Positions 34,516 through 46,080 of a DNA stretch of 64,000 bases are shown here, piece by piece. The DNA comes from Gnetum montanum (lineage: Eukaryota > Streptophyta > Gnetopsida > Gnetales > Gnetaceae). The stretch spans positions 124,001-188,000 of the forward strand of contig MNCI01002119.1 in the NCBI GenBank assembly GCA_015680685.1. Reading direction: 5' to 3'. The position numbers and the translations under genes are program-made. Numbering within the stretch: the first letter of the stretch is position 1; every line of letters starts with the position of its first letter. Below the pieces are notes generated by a model. It saw only the letters and a program-made list of their open reading frames with translations, made no database searches and was not told the origin of the DNA.

Positions 34516-35469
34516 GTGAAGCAAATGCTTAAGCAAAAGAACACAACATTAAGCTTATACGACCTAGTCATAACCTCATCTACTCACTACCAAGCCTTGG
34601 CCCAAATGTTGGCCTTCATTCTTGTTACAGAGGACATCCCTGTAGATGAAGCATCCATTCATGCAACAATGTTGCCCCCTACATCACAAGAATTGGGTTC
34701 AACAATCCTAGCCTTTCACGATGATGCAGTCAAAGTCAACTCCGAATGAGGGGAGGTCACTACAGCTCCACTATCCATTAGCATTCATGTTGGGTAGTGC
34801 ACAGTCTATAGAGTGCATGTTAATGATGGTGCAGCAACAAACGTAGTCATGTACTCTATCATTAATAAACTAGGTCTAGCAGATCAAATCAGGCCAACCA
34901 AAATCACGTGTCTTAAATCCTTCAATGGATCACATGTCATAGTCAGGGGTATAATCAAGTTAGCCTTTGTCGTAGGAGAGCAATTCCCCACTGGTGCATA
35001 TTTCACTATCATAGAAGAGATGCTAGGTTTCAACATGATTCTAGGAAGGCCTTGGCTAGCCCAACTAAGGGCCATCTCCTCTCCCATCCACCAAGAAATC
35101 CACCTTCCATACGAAGGTGGCCAAGTTATCATCCATGGTGATAATGCTTCCTTTTTGACTATCCATGACATAGATATGGTGCAAGTTTTGGAAGAGGAGT
35201 TTCTTGGTGGTACACCTATGAAAACCAATGTAATTCCTAAGGATAACACACCTAAATAAGTGGTTGAAGCCAATGGCTTCCCAGAGGGTCCTAAGCCTTT
35301 CACACTTCCTAATCCATAGTTGGTCAGGAAGCAACTACATGACCAAGACTTTCCCTTGGCCAAAAATGCAATGGGTGCCTACCTACCCTTTGCCTCCACT
35401 TCCCATGCATTTTTAACTTTCATTTACATCGCACTAGCCTATGCATTTACATTTTTCCTACTTACTTAG
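34516..35469 (+). pseudogene. Retropepsin domain and hydrophobic C-terminus, element I
   Basis: In frame with 32725. KQMLKQKNTTLSLYDLVITS is followed by the protease: RVHVNDGAATNVVMYSIINK (active-site region with NDGA), VIVRGIIKLAFVVGEQFPTG, FNMILGRPWLAQLRAISSP and IHQEIHLPYEGGQVIIHGD. Two stops later the frame ends at 35469 after AFLTFIYIALAYAFTFFLL, a strong membrane-segment-like run. No reverse transcriptase or integrase follows. NDGA in place of D-S/T-G-A may be decay. Confidence 0.85.
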
Positions 35470-35744
35470 ATCAGACATTTCATTTTGTTCACGTATTATT
35501 TTTACTTTGTTTATGCATCCATCCACTTAGCTTATGCATTACATCTAAAAAAATAAAAAACAAAAAAAAATATAAAACATAAAACTACATAAACACATGG
35601 CCCAAAAAGGCCTTAAACTAGCCTATGGCCCGAAATGACCTAAAACTATCACTTTTTGCATTTCTTTTCTTGCATTCGTACATTTTAACTCTATTTATGA
35701 TAGGTGTTTCCTAATGTTGTTTTCTTTCTAATTAATTTCTGTAG
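35470..35744 (+). other. Post-protease region of element I up to acceptor-like site
   Basis: Non-coding. It holds an A-rich run (35548-35590), the GGCCTTAAACTAGCCTATGG motif repeated in all four related elements (35600-35650), and a pyrimidine-rich run ending TTTCTGTAG at 35744. Confidence 0.55.
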
Positions 35745-35801
35745 GATCTCATAGGCACACAGCATGACTATGCATGTAGCATCGCACCTTATACAAGCAA
35801 G
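35745..35801 (+). other. Candidate 57-nt micro-exon, element I
   Basis: The stretch is bounded by an acceptor-like AATTTCTGTAG and a donor-like CAAGCAAG followed by GTAAGC. The equivalent in element III, 46016-46072, is also exactly 57 nt with the same boundaries. One frame in both copies reads close to ASHLIQA or ASHLTQA at its end. Splicing is inferred. Confidence 0.5.
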
Positions 35802-35809
35802 GTAAGCAC

Positions 35810-36060
35810 TAGTCGACTATGCCTATAAACTGGCACCGCTCGTCCTTGGGTCATGACATTAAACTGGCACAACAGCTCGTCCTTGGGTCATGATGCTAAA
35901 TTGGCACAACATTCACTATTTTCTACGACATTAAACTAGCATCCAACAGTCTACTAGGACTATAAACTAGCACATCCTGATATGCCAAGACCTTAAACTA
36001 AGTTCATAGTCTGCCAGGACTTTAAACTGGTAGGTTACTAATCTGTTTGAGTACTTTCCA
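35810..36060 (+). repeat. Hairpin array of element I
   Basis: Five to six units such as GGGTCATGACATTAAACTGG (35869-35905 region), with the TGAC..TAAAC loop and partly decayed stems. The array is cut by the insertion of element III at 36072. Confidence 0.7.
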
Positions 36061-36071
36061 TTGGTGAAACT

Positions 36072-38462
36072 TGAAACACCCCAAATTTTGGCCTAACACT
36101 TCAAAAAGAGAACAACTCGGAGCTGTTTGGGCTTTTGGGGAACCAAAATTTGGTTAAGGCATGAATTCACGCTAAGGTCACGATGGCAATGTGAGTACAG
36201 TGTGAGTTCAGTGTGAGTAACTCAAAATATCCACAAAACAACATCAAAATGGTTTGATTTCGAGGTTACAACTCATCCTCAAGGTCCATTAATGATTTCC
36301 CCAAGTTTTGACCTCCAGAACGTCATATTTTAGCTTCAAAAATGTTCATTTTCGTCGTTCACACCCAAGTCACGCTGGCAGCGTCAGTCCAGAGTGAGTA
36401 ACTCAAAACAGCCCCAAAACAACGTCAAAATGGTTTGATTTTGAGGGTACAATTCAGCCTCAAGGTCCATTAATGATTTCTCCAAGTTTTAGCCTCCAGA
36501 ACTTTAGATTTTAGCTCCAAAAATGATTTCATTGCTCATGCCCAAGTCATGCTGGTAGCGTGAGTCCAGCATGAGTGACCCTAAACAACCTCAAAACAAT
36601 GTTAAAATGGTCTAATTTCAGCCTAACACTTCAAAATGAGAACAACTCAAAGCTATTTGGGCTTTTGGAAAACAAAAATTTGGTCAAGGCATGAATTCAC
36701 GCTGAGGTCACGATGGTAGCGTGAGTACAGAGTGAGTCCAGTGTGAGTAACTGAAAATAGCCCCAAAACTGCCCCAAAATGATCTAATTTTTAGGGTAAA
36801 ACTCACCCTCAAGGTCCATTAATGATTTTCCCAAGTTTTGGCCTCCAGAACTTTAGATTTTAGCTCCAACAACATTCATTTTCGTTTCTCACACCCAAGT
36901 CATGCTGGCAGTGTGAGTCTAGTGTCAGTAACTTAAAATAGCCCCAAAATAACATCAAAATGGTCTAATTTCGAGGGTACAATTCATCCTCAATGTCCAT
37001 TAATGATTTCTCCAAGTTTCAGCCTCCAGAACTTTAGATTCCAGCTCAATAAATGTTCAATTTCGTCGCTCACGCCCAAGTCACGTTGGCAACGTGAGTT
37101 CAGCATGAGTGACTCAAAAAAACCTCAAAACAGTGTTAAAATGGTATGATTTTGAGGGTACAAGGCCCCCTCAAGGTTCACTAATGATTGCTCTAGGTCC
37201 CAACACTTAGAATTCTAATTTTAGGTTCAAAAATATACCATTTTTAGAAATCATGCTGAGGTCACGCTGGAGTTATGCCTAGCTGATGCTAGCAGTGTGA
37301 GTTGCCAAAATGACCTGGATCAAGGCACAAACAAGCTCAGATTCAGCATGCAGGTCATCCCTAGGGTTAGGTAGTACTTACACTTGAAAGATAGGTCTCA
37401 AAGATCAAGATTTGGTGTGAAATGTACCATCCCAGCTTGCTCATGCCAAGGTCACACTAAGGTCATGCCCAGCTCATGCTGGCAGCATGAGCCCGAATAA
37501 AAGCACTTCATACACACACTGAGGATATGCTAGAACAAGATCAACTTACACTGGTAGCCTTGATGAGGCAAAAACATCTCAAACAGCCATAGGACCACTC
37601 ATGTTAGCACGTTGCAGTAGGTAGTTCATGGATCGGGAAGTTCCAAGCAAGCCAGAATCAAGATCTCTTGTTGTACACTATCATTTTACTGTAAATTTGC
37701 AATATTTATGAGCTTGTCAAGATCTTACACTTCAAATTGTATGCATGAGTGTAATGTAAATCAATACATATTGTAAGATACAGTGTATCTGGTCTAGAAC
37801 ATAGTCTGCCTACATACGTCCAGTTCACACACAACTGTACATCGAAGACCTATCACACAATCCATTTTTCTCTCATCTCACAACCATTGACCTCATTCAA
37901 GAATTCTACTCCCGAGCCTAGAAAAATGTATAAATACCCTATTTATTGACATAAACGGGGTTGGAAATTTGGAGAAAGAAAACCAGCAATCTTAAGCCCG
38001 GATGCATGTGATCCCCAGCGCCTGCAAACACCTCACATCGGAGCTTAAGGTTTGACTTGCAATCTAGACATGCAACTACATTTTGACCGGTGCACATCTT
38101 GTTAACTAATAAAACATAGTTTCATTTTCTCCTTCCATTGTGCTATTCTAGTTCATTGTTTGCATTATCCCATTTTATTGCACGTTTCCACATACATTCT
38201 GTTTATGTTTACATGCTATATTTCACATTTACATTTCATTGCATTATGCTCTCTGTTTTACATTTCATGGCGATAACCCCAATGCAGGCCATAGCGTACG
38301 CTCAGGAAAGTCCTTGGTTGATTTGTGTGTAGACCATCCAAGGTACTTTACCTTCATTTTTCTAGCTTTCCCTCATGCGAAGGCAAGGTTAGATGTATCT
38401 TTTTGGAGATCTTTCGGTGTTCATTTTCCTCTAGCCTTATGCCGAAGATTTTGGATGGTACA
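36072..38462 (+). mobile_element. 5' LTR of element III (2391 bp)
   Basis: It starts TGAAACACCCCAAATTTTGG and ends GGATGGTACA. The target duplication AAACT is exact at 36067-36071 and 49545-49549. A 0.53-kb block is present twice (about 36085-36617 and 36620-37150), and only once in the 3' LTR, which explains the 0.5-kb length difference. The blocks contain CACGCTGGCAGCGTGAG palindromes. TATAAATA is at 37929-37936. Confidence 0.93.
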
Positions 38463-38468
38463 GAAATT

Positions 38469-38487
38469 TGGTGCTAGAAGGAGGGCC
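38469..38487 (+). promoter_or_regulatory. Primer-binding site of element III
   Basis: TGGTGCTAGAAGGAGGGCC, six bases after the LTR end. Confidence 0.8.
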
Positions 38488-39029
38488 AATCTTGTTTTCC
38501 ATCCCAATAAAATGTTGATTCCATTACCCTTCACACATGGTGCAGATTAGGTGCAGAATGCAATCTTAACTTGCTTAAACCATACCAATCTATTCACGAT
38601 TGAATTAAATGCTTGGAAAACTCTTACATTGCTACCAATACAGTAAGTTCTATAACTACTATTGAAAATATTAAGTACAGCATGCACACACTATGAAAAC
38701 CCAACATAGCATACACACTCTACAAAACCTAATGTTGCAAAAATCCAAAATAGAATACGCTGCAAAATCCAATGTAGTGTATACACACTATTGTACATGT
38801 CTGGCGTACACACGTTGTGCATGCACACCATGCACAGATGTTGTGCCATGTTACGCTTACGCTGCGCTTGCACATGCTGCGCACAAGCTAGTGTACGCAT
38901 GTTCACATTGCGTTCACACTAATGTTCATACGTGGTTTGCTCAAGCTTAGCTTGCATATGCCTGACTTGCTCAAGCTCAACTTGCATATACTACTTACAC
39001 ACATTTAGCTAGTCAAGCCAGTTACACAC

Positions 39030-41062
39030 ATGGAATCTTCCCAAATCAACGTAGCAGCATTGCCAGTCTCTAACTTTGGGGCTGAAACCTTGAACCTTGT
39101 AACCGCAACTGAACCCATAGTTACCATTGGAGAGATGAACCCTCAAGGTTCAACTCGTTGGTCACTTAGGTTACAAGGCAAGGGTCCCACTTATACAATT
39201 CTCACCCTGGAACAATACAACTTCATCTACGTAAAGATCCAAGCTAACCTATCCATTGATCACACAGAAATGGAAGAAAAATGACATTATGAACTCATCT
39301 ATAAGGGAGGTCATAACTTTACTCCTTAAGCATATGATGTGATTTCCCTCTCTAAATCTCATCATGAACTCATATCCCAGCTCCTCATGGCAAGGAATGA
39401 AACCTTGCAGCAACCCATCGTAGAGCCTCAAAATAGAGATGAGAAAGATGATTTCGTAGCTCAATCAAAACATGGGGATTTGTACCACACTCTCAGTCCT
39501 CATGCTTATACGAATCCATTATTCAACCCTTTCATGTGAGAGACTATGCCTCTTCATGCATTTACAAGCACTCAAGCACCTATTTCTCAATAAGAAGCAT
39601 CCGCCCCCATTCTTGCTTTCCCTACGACCAGCACCCAATTCGATATGTCCATCTCAATCATTCCTCCAATCATCATGTTACCCTCTCCCCCACAAGTACA
39701 ATCCCAACAACTCTCCTCTCAAGCTAACATAGGATCAACCTTCTGACCCCAAATAATTGGGATGCCATTCGTGATACCTGCTTCTACATCCATCCATTAC
39801 ATACCACGAGTGCAAATCCAAGGAACATCCTTCACTACTTCAACTCAATAGGTTCAAGGTGTTTTCTCAGAACTTGTAACCAAGCAGTGGACTGCACCTG
39901 TTATTCAACAACATCAACCTATTCACTACAGCATACCACCCATTAAAATCCCATCTATAAATGTCCCTCAAATACAACCATGAACCACCTAGCAGTCATC
40001 TTTCCCACAAATCACACAATAATCTAACTATTACCGTGTGCAATCTAACCAACTAGCTAGTCCACCTACTACCCAAGAATGGGAAGAGGATAGAAAAATG
40101 ATGCAAGCATTAACCGATGAGGTAAAGTGCCTCAAAATCACAAACACTGAAGAAGTCAAGGTGCTGGATTTTTATCAAGATGATCCAATTAGCTCTTTAG
40201 TGCCACCATTGACTTTACCAAAAGGAATTTCATTGCCGTAATTGACCAAGTATAATAGAGAGGGAGATCCGAATGCTTACCTAGTGACATTCCAATTAGA
40301 GTGTCTATTACTTCAGGCCTGGTGGCATGCAATCTTGTGTGTGTTCACAATGTCCTTAACTGGAAAAGCCTTAGACTGGTACCAAGCCTTACCGCATAAC
40401 TCCATATCCTCTCTAGAGGATTTGTTACATCAATTCATTACCTGTTTTAACTATAATCTGAAGCCTGAGGCCACACTAGATAGTCTAATCCAAATAAAAC
40501 AAGAGCCATTAGTGCCCATACAAAAATTCATCCAAAGATGGAGCGTTTCCCTTAATGAACTTCACGAGCCTATCCCAGAAATGTATTTACTTACAATCCT
40601 AAAGGGTGCCATAAATGATTTTGTTAAGTTAAAGATCTATTACCTGAATGCTTACACTTTGAGTCAAGCATTTTTCCAAATCGAAAACATAGAGGAGGTA
40701 GCGTAATCAAGCAATGACTTGGCTTACGTGGCCTAAAAAAACCAACATGCTTGCAAGAAAAACACAATAGTAACAACAATGGCTGCAAACACAAAAGCAA
40801 CCAACTGGGGCCCAACAGCTAAGCAACCTAAAGCCTGAGCTGACAAAGATGCCAGCTTTGACGCCAACTCATCTACATCAGCAGGGGCCACCCCAAGGTC
40901 CAACTTTCAGTGCAAGGACCACTCAAAGTATACACCACTACTGATGCAACCCTCTCAACTATTGGAGAAACTCTTGAAAGCTAGGCAAATCTAACACAAA
41001 AACGTGTCAGTGATTACCCACCAAGAACATGACAGGTACTGTGAACTACTAAGGAACCCCAC
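39030..41062 (+). pseudogene. gag of element III, 5' part
   Basis: A single frame from ATG 39030. The N-terminal region includes MESSQINVAALPVSNFG, YTILTLEQYNFIYVKIQANL and DLYHTLSPHAYTNPLFNPFM, followed by a Pro/Gln/Ser-rich linker. The core runs from about 40080: LDFYQDDPISSLVPPLTLPK, TKYNREGDPNAYLVTF, ALDWYQALPHNSISSLEDLL and FIQRWSVSLNELHEPIPEMY. About a dozen stops break it, most explicable by one C-to-T or G-to-A change in a Gln, Arg or Trp codon. The solo LTR at 41063 interrupts it within the conserved LLRNP block, and the frame resumes at 44043. Confidence 0.9.
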
Positions 41063-44042
41063 TGTTGGCACATTTGGCCATTCTATGGATCAGTTGAAAT
41101 ATTTTATTGGAAGAATCTATGGTTGTGTTGGCACAAGTAAATTTCAGTTTTAATGTTGAAGGTTGGGTGTTGAGGTAAAGGTGCCAAATTATCTCTTTAT
41201 TAAAATCAGAAATTAGTACTATGGCCAAGGAAGGGAGTATGTGATTCATGAGAAATTATTAAAGTTGCAGATCCCGGTTGTCCAAAACCCGGATATATCC
41301 TTGCAAGACAAAATCAAAATGTAACAAAACCAGCAACGCCTTCATTGTTTTAAGGTTAAAAAAAAAGAAAGAGAAGGCAAATCAATCTCCACCATAAACT
41401 ACACCTACGGAAGAGGAAAACAGCGAAGGAAAAGAAGACCGCGTTGCAAGAAAACGCACAACACCATTCACCACGATGTTTACCCTAGCGCAGACTCAGA
41501 AACAAATTTTGAAACCCTCATTTACAAAACACGTGAGGAAAGGGTTATGCCCTGCAGGCCGTGGCGTTTTTCTTCTTTCTTTTTTATGATGCAGGTTGCG
41601 GATCCACCGGATGAAGATCTACAAAATATTGGCCCGAAATTCGGCAACAAAAAAAACGTAGGAAAAGGCAAACAGAAAAACACAGGAAGCCCTAAATTAA
41701 TTTTGAGGGAAAAATAGAAATTAAAACCCTCTGTTTGGGGCACGTTGTTCTTCAGAAAACCCCCTCTCTCTCTAGCACGCGACGGCAAAAATGGATTGCG
41801 GTTGCAGAGCCTTCTTGTGCGGAGGCAGTTTGAATTCACGGTTTTGCTGATGCTGCATTTCAAATTCTATGCAAACATGTGTCAGTTCTTGTAGGTTCTG
41901 GGCAGAAATAAGAGAAAGACCGTTGCCCTGGAACTGTGAGGAAACCTCCACGCGATTTACAGGGAAGAGAAGGAAAATCGTTTCGCCATTTCTTTTCCAA
42001 AAAATTATTCAATTATTTCTACCGCTCAAGCATATGGTCAAATGGAGTATAAATTAACCAGTAATATATCCATGTAGATACATATATATTCACAATATGA
42101 AGTATTCATAACATGAAGTACTTAGAAACTTTCCATCAATTATCTTATGTTATGAAATATATTATTTTAAAACATATAAGTTACTCCTATTAAAAATTTG
42201 CAATATTGGTTATCCTATTTTATGTCACATTTCATTAAGGTTAGCATAAAATGCTCCTCATTTTATGCATAACTTCTTAACTCCCTAACCACATAACCTA
42301 CCCCTAGCTTGTTGGACAAGTAATCTTTTGATTGGTTAGTCAAATTCCTTAAGAAAGAAGTTAGGAGAGATATTTTTGAGATATTTTTGGGATATTTTGA
42401 AATTGTAACTCCCCTATACATCACTTATAAGACTTGACATCTCATTTTGGAGAAGCAAAATAAAAGGGATATATATGTATGGAGTAAGTTGCAACTATAG
42501 CTTGTATTCCTATATATCTTAAAGATTGTATTTTAATTTTATATTATAACTACCAAGGCCACTTGTTAACCTCTTTTTGGTGGTTGCAACCACCCAAAAT
42601 TGTTGTAACTTACCTAACTTGTTGGGCAAGTAATCTCCTAATTGGTTGGCCAAGTTACTTTGGAGAAAAGTTAGGTGAGATATTTTTGAGATATTTTTGA
42701 AATTGTAGCTACAAGGGCCACTTGGCAACTGCATGAAGACACTTGGGAACTACATGAAGACACTTGGCAATTGAATGAAGCCACTTGGCAACTACATGGG
42801 ACACTTGTCAACCATAGCATTTTTATTTCTTTGGTGGTTAAAACCACCCAAAGTTGTTTTAACTTACCTAACTTGTTGGGCAAGTAACCTCCTAACTTGT
42901 TGGGCAAGTAATCTCCTAATTGGTTGGCCAAGTTACTTGGGAGAGAAGTTAGGTGAGATATTTTTAAACATGTAACTTCCCTACCTACATTGGAACCCTA
43001 TAAAAAGGCTTCAGGGGTCAAGGGAGGATCATCACTTGAAATCATCATCACATTGGGTCTCACACATCACACTTGGGATCAAAGAAGATTTGTAAAGAAG
43101 ATTGTTTGCAAGATGGCTTGCTAGAATAAAGATTTCAGCCTCTTTGTCATGGTCCTGTGAGTTATGCATTTCATTTTTTGTTTTGTTTAAATTNNNNNNN
43201 NNNNNNNNNNNNNNNNNNNNNNNNNNNNNNNNNNNNNNNNNNNNNNNNNNNNNNNNNNNNNNNNNNNNNNNNNNNNNNNNNNNNNNNNNNNNNNNNNNNN
43301 NNNNNNNNNNNNNNNNNNNNNNNNNNNNNNNNNNNNNNNNNNNNNNNNNNNNNNNNNNNNNNNNNNNNNNNNNNNNNNNNNNNNNNNNNNNNNNNNNNNN
43401 NNNNNNNNNNNNNNNNNNNNNNNNNNNNNNNNNNNNNNNNNNNNNNNNNNNNNNNNNNNNNNNNNNNNNNNNNNNNNNNNNNNNNNNNNNNNNNNNNNNN
43501 NNNNNNNNNNNNNNNNNNNNNNNNNNNNNNNNNNNNNNNNNNNNNNNNNNNNNNNNNNNNNNNNNNNNNNNNNNNNNNNNNNNNNNNNNNNNNNNNNNNN
43601 NNNNNNNNNNNNNNNNNNNNNNNNNNNNNNNNNNNNNNNNNNNNNNNNNNNNNNNNNNNNNNNNNNNNNNNNNNNNNNNNNNNNNNNNNNNNNNNNNNNN
43701 NNNNNNNNNNNNNNNNNNNNNNNNNNNNNNNNNNNNNNNNNNNNNNNNNNNNNNNNNNNNNNNNNNNNNNNNNNNNNNNNNNNNNNNNNNNNNNNNNNNN
43801 NNNNNNNNNNNNNNNNNNNNNNNNNNNNNNNNNNNNNNNNNNNNNNNNNNNNNNNNNNNNNNNNNNNNNNNNNNNNNNNNNNNNNNNNACAACCGCACGC
43901 CGCAACAGCACACACACATACTCACATTAACTACTAAGTTTATTTGGAGGTATTTGGGCCTTGGTGTTGCCAGAGACCAGCAGGCACCTAAATCCTGTTC
44001 AAGGACACTCGTTGGCGGTCGTGTCCCAAACGGTCGCCAACA
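41063..44042 (+). mobile_element. Solo LTR of the element IV family inside gag of element III
   Basis: It begins TGTTGGCACATTTGGCC and ends GGTCGCCAACA, with an exact target duplication CCCAC at 41058-41062 and 44043-44047. The gag sequence on the two sides joins perfectly once it is removed. The promoter-proximal half (from about 42540: CCACTTGGCAACTACATGGG, TATAAAAA at 42999-43006, TTTCAGCCTCTTTGTCATGG) matches element IV. The U3 between about 41250 and 42450 does not: it lacks the cyclophilin piece and carries other sequence. There is no internal region, so this is a solo LTR. A gap lies inside it. Confidence 0.92.
43194..43888. other. Assembly gap, 695 N
   Basis: A run of N inside the solo LTR. 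From element IV (about 20190-21055) the missing stretch should be LTR sequence of similar length. Confidence 0.99.
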
Positions 44043-44900
44043 CCCACCTTAGCAGTACTGAATGAGCCCCCGGTCTCACAACATTTTAAACTGGACCAAT
44101 ACTACCATTACCATCAAATGGTTGGTCACAGTACAGACAACTATCATGCTTTGCAAGATGACCTGCAGAGAATGATAGAATAAGGCCAATTAGTAATCGA
44201 CATGGCAAGTCAATCCAACATAGATGATGCCTCCTATGTCATAAACTCGATTAGCATAGGTGGTAAGCCCAAACCTATGCAACAACCTTTTGTGATCTGT
44301 GTGCCTCCTAACAAGGCAAGGGTTCCCTTGGCCTCCACAAACAAGAGACCTCCCTTTGTTATCAAAGTGCCACCTTAGGAACTCACGACACACTTTGTGG
44401 TCAAGGCTCCACAACGCTAGTTTGCTAAGACATTAAACTGGCACGATACATCCACTAAGATGTTAAATTGGCATGACGCAGCAACAAAAACCACTAAGAA
44501 ACCATTTTTCATAAGGGTTCCACAATGTGGTGGCCCCTCACCTACCTAAAGTCCAGCAGTGGGCAACATCTCAATCCCTCCCCCTTCAAGGGTTGATCCC
44601 ACTGGCAACCTAGGTAGGTCCACCAAATGGCAATGCAAGAGGAAAAATGAGTATCTTGCAACCCCCATGGCTGAAGCAAAGGCTAGGGCCACTACCCCCA
44701 AACAAGCTAAACAAACCAAGCCCGAGTCCCCTCCACGAGAGATATGTCTCTCATGCCATATGGAGGAAATGAAGGCCAACACAATGGGTAATGACAAGGA
44801 CTTTGTAGTTGCACTAACCCAGGTAAAACAAATGCTCAAGAAAAATAACATAACGTTTAGCTTGTACGACCTAGTCATGACCTCATCTGCTCACTTTCAA
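44043..44900 (+). pseudogene. gag of element III, 3' part
   Basis: Removing the solo LTR and one duplication (2985 bp, divisible by three) leaves the reading frame unchanged. It continues NEPPVSQHFKLDQYYHYHQM, then a zinc-finger-like GHSTDNYHALQDDLQRMIE, and FVIKVPP and KMLNWHD repeats (44280-44500). The sequence then runs to SLYDLVMTS near 44880, just before the protease. Confidence 0.85.
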
Positions 44901-44933
44901 GCATTGGCCTAGGTCTTAGCCTCCATTCCTATT

Positions 44934-45775
44934 ATGGAGGACATCCCTACAAATGAGGCATCCATCCATGCAACAATGTTGTCTCCCACACCACAAGAAT
45001 TGGGTTCAAAAACCTTAACCTTTCATGATGATGCAGTTAAATTCAACCTGAAACAAGGGGAAGTCACTATAGCTCCACTATCCATTAGCATTCATGTTGG
45101 TAAGTGCACCATCTGCAGAGTGCATGTTGACGATGATGTAGCAACAAACATAGTCTCGTACTCCATCATCGACAAGCTAGGCCTAGTAGATGAAATCAGG
45201 CCAACAAAAATCATGTGTCTAAAATCCTTCAATGGATCACGTGTCATAGTCAAAGGTGCAATCAACTTAGCCTTTGTGGTGGGAGAGCAATTCCCTAGAA
45301 GCACAGATTTCACTGTCATAGAGGAGATGCCAGGTTTCAACATGATTCTAGGTAGGCTTTGGCTAGCTCGACTCAGGGCCATCTCCTCTCCCCCACCAAG
45401 AAATCCACCTTCCATATGAAGGTGGTTAAGTTATCATCCATGGAGATAATGTTTCCTCTTTGATTATCCATGACATAGACATGGCACAAGTTTTGGAAGA
45501 AGAGTTCCTTGATAATACACCTACGGTAACCAACGCAATGCCTAAGGCTAACACACCGAAACGAGTGGTTGAAGCCAATGGCCCCCCAGAGGCCCTAAAC
45601 CTTACATGCTCCCTAATCCATGCCTAGTTAGGAAGCAACTAGATGAAAAGAACTCTCCCTTGGCCGAATATGTGCTAGATGCTTGCCTACCTTCTACCTA
45701 CCCGTATAACATGCATTTTTTACTTTTGTTTACATTACACTAGCCCATGTGTTTACATTTTTCCCGCTCACTTAG
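44934..45775 (+). pseudogene. Retropepsin domain and hydrophobic C-terminus, element III
   Basis: Same frame as 39030. KCTICRVHVDDDVATNIVSY holds the active-site region (DDDVA here for DDGAA in element II, so the glycine is lost), followed by VIVKGAINLAFVVGEQFPRS and GFNMILGRLWLARLRAISSP. After a frameshift near 45400 the last part reads AFFTFVYITLAHVFTFFPLT to a stop at 45775, matching the hydrophobic tail of elements I and II. No pol domains follow. Confidence 0.82.
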
Positions 45776-46015
45776 ATCATGCATTTTTCTTTGTTTACAC
45801 ATTCATCAACTTAGTTTACACATTGCATTTGAAAAACAAAAAAAAAAACATAAAACTACAAAAACACATGGCCCAGAAAGACCATAAACTAGCCTATGGC
45901 CTAGAACAACCTAAAACTATCACCTTTTGCACTGATTTTATTTCATTCATACATTTGAACTCTATGTACAATAGGTATTACTTGATTTTGTTTTCTTTCT
46001 AGTCAATTTTTGTAG
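45776..46015 (+). other. Post-protease region of element III
   Basis: Non-coding. It has an A-rich run (45833-45850), a GGCC..TAAACTAG motif pair (45868-45915) and a pyrimidine-rich stretch ending TTTTTGTAG at 46015. It is collinear with 35470-35744 in element I. Confidence 0.55.
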
Positions 46016-46072
46016 GATCTTGCAGACACATAGAATGACCACACATGCAGCATCACACCTTACACAAGCAAG
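46016..46072 (+). other. Candidate 57-nt micro-exon, element III
   Basis: It is flanked by acceptor-like TTTTTGTAG and donor-like CAAGCAAG followed by GTAAGC, the same length and borders as 35745-35801. The frame HRMTTHAASHLTQA is open across it and enters the donor after two bases of a codon. Confidence 0.5.
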
Positions 46073-46080
46073 GTAAGCAC

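Noticed and set aside
34884-35363. 159-codon minus-strand frame opposite the protease of element I
   Set aside because: Antisense shadow of the protease coding sequence; similar antisense frames occur at 10872 and 45092 for the same reason.
41522-41863. 113-codon minus frame in the U3 of the solo LTR
   Set aside because: No recognisable domain, low-complexity Ser/Arg stretches; possibly captured host DNA but not supportable as a gene.
43032-44052. Several large open frames across the N run
   Set aside because: They are artefacts of translating N as an unknown residue; the real sequence is LTR.
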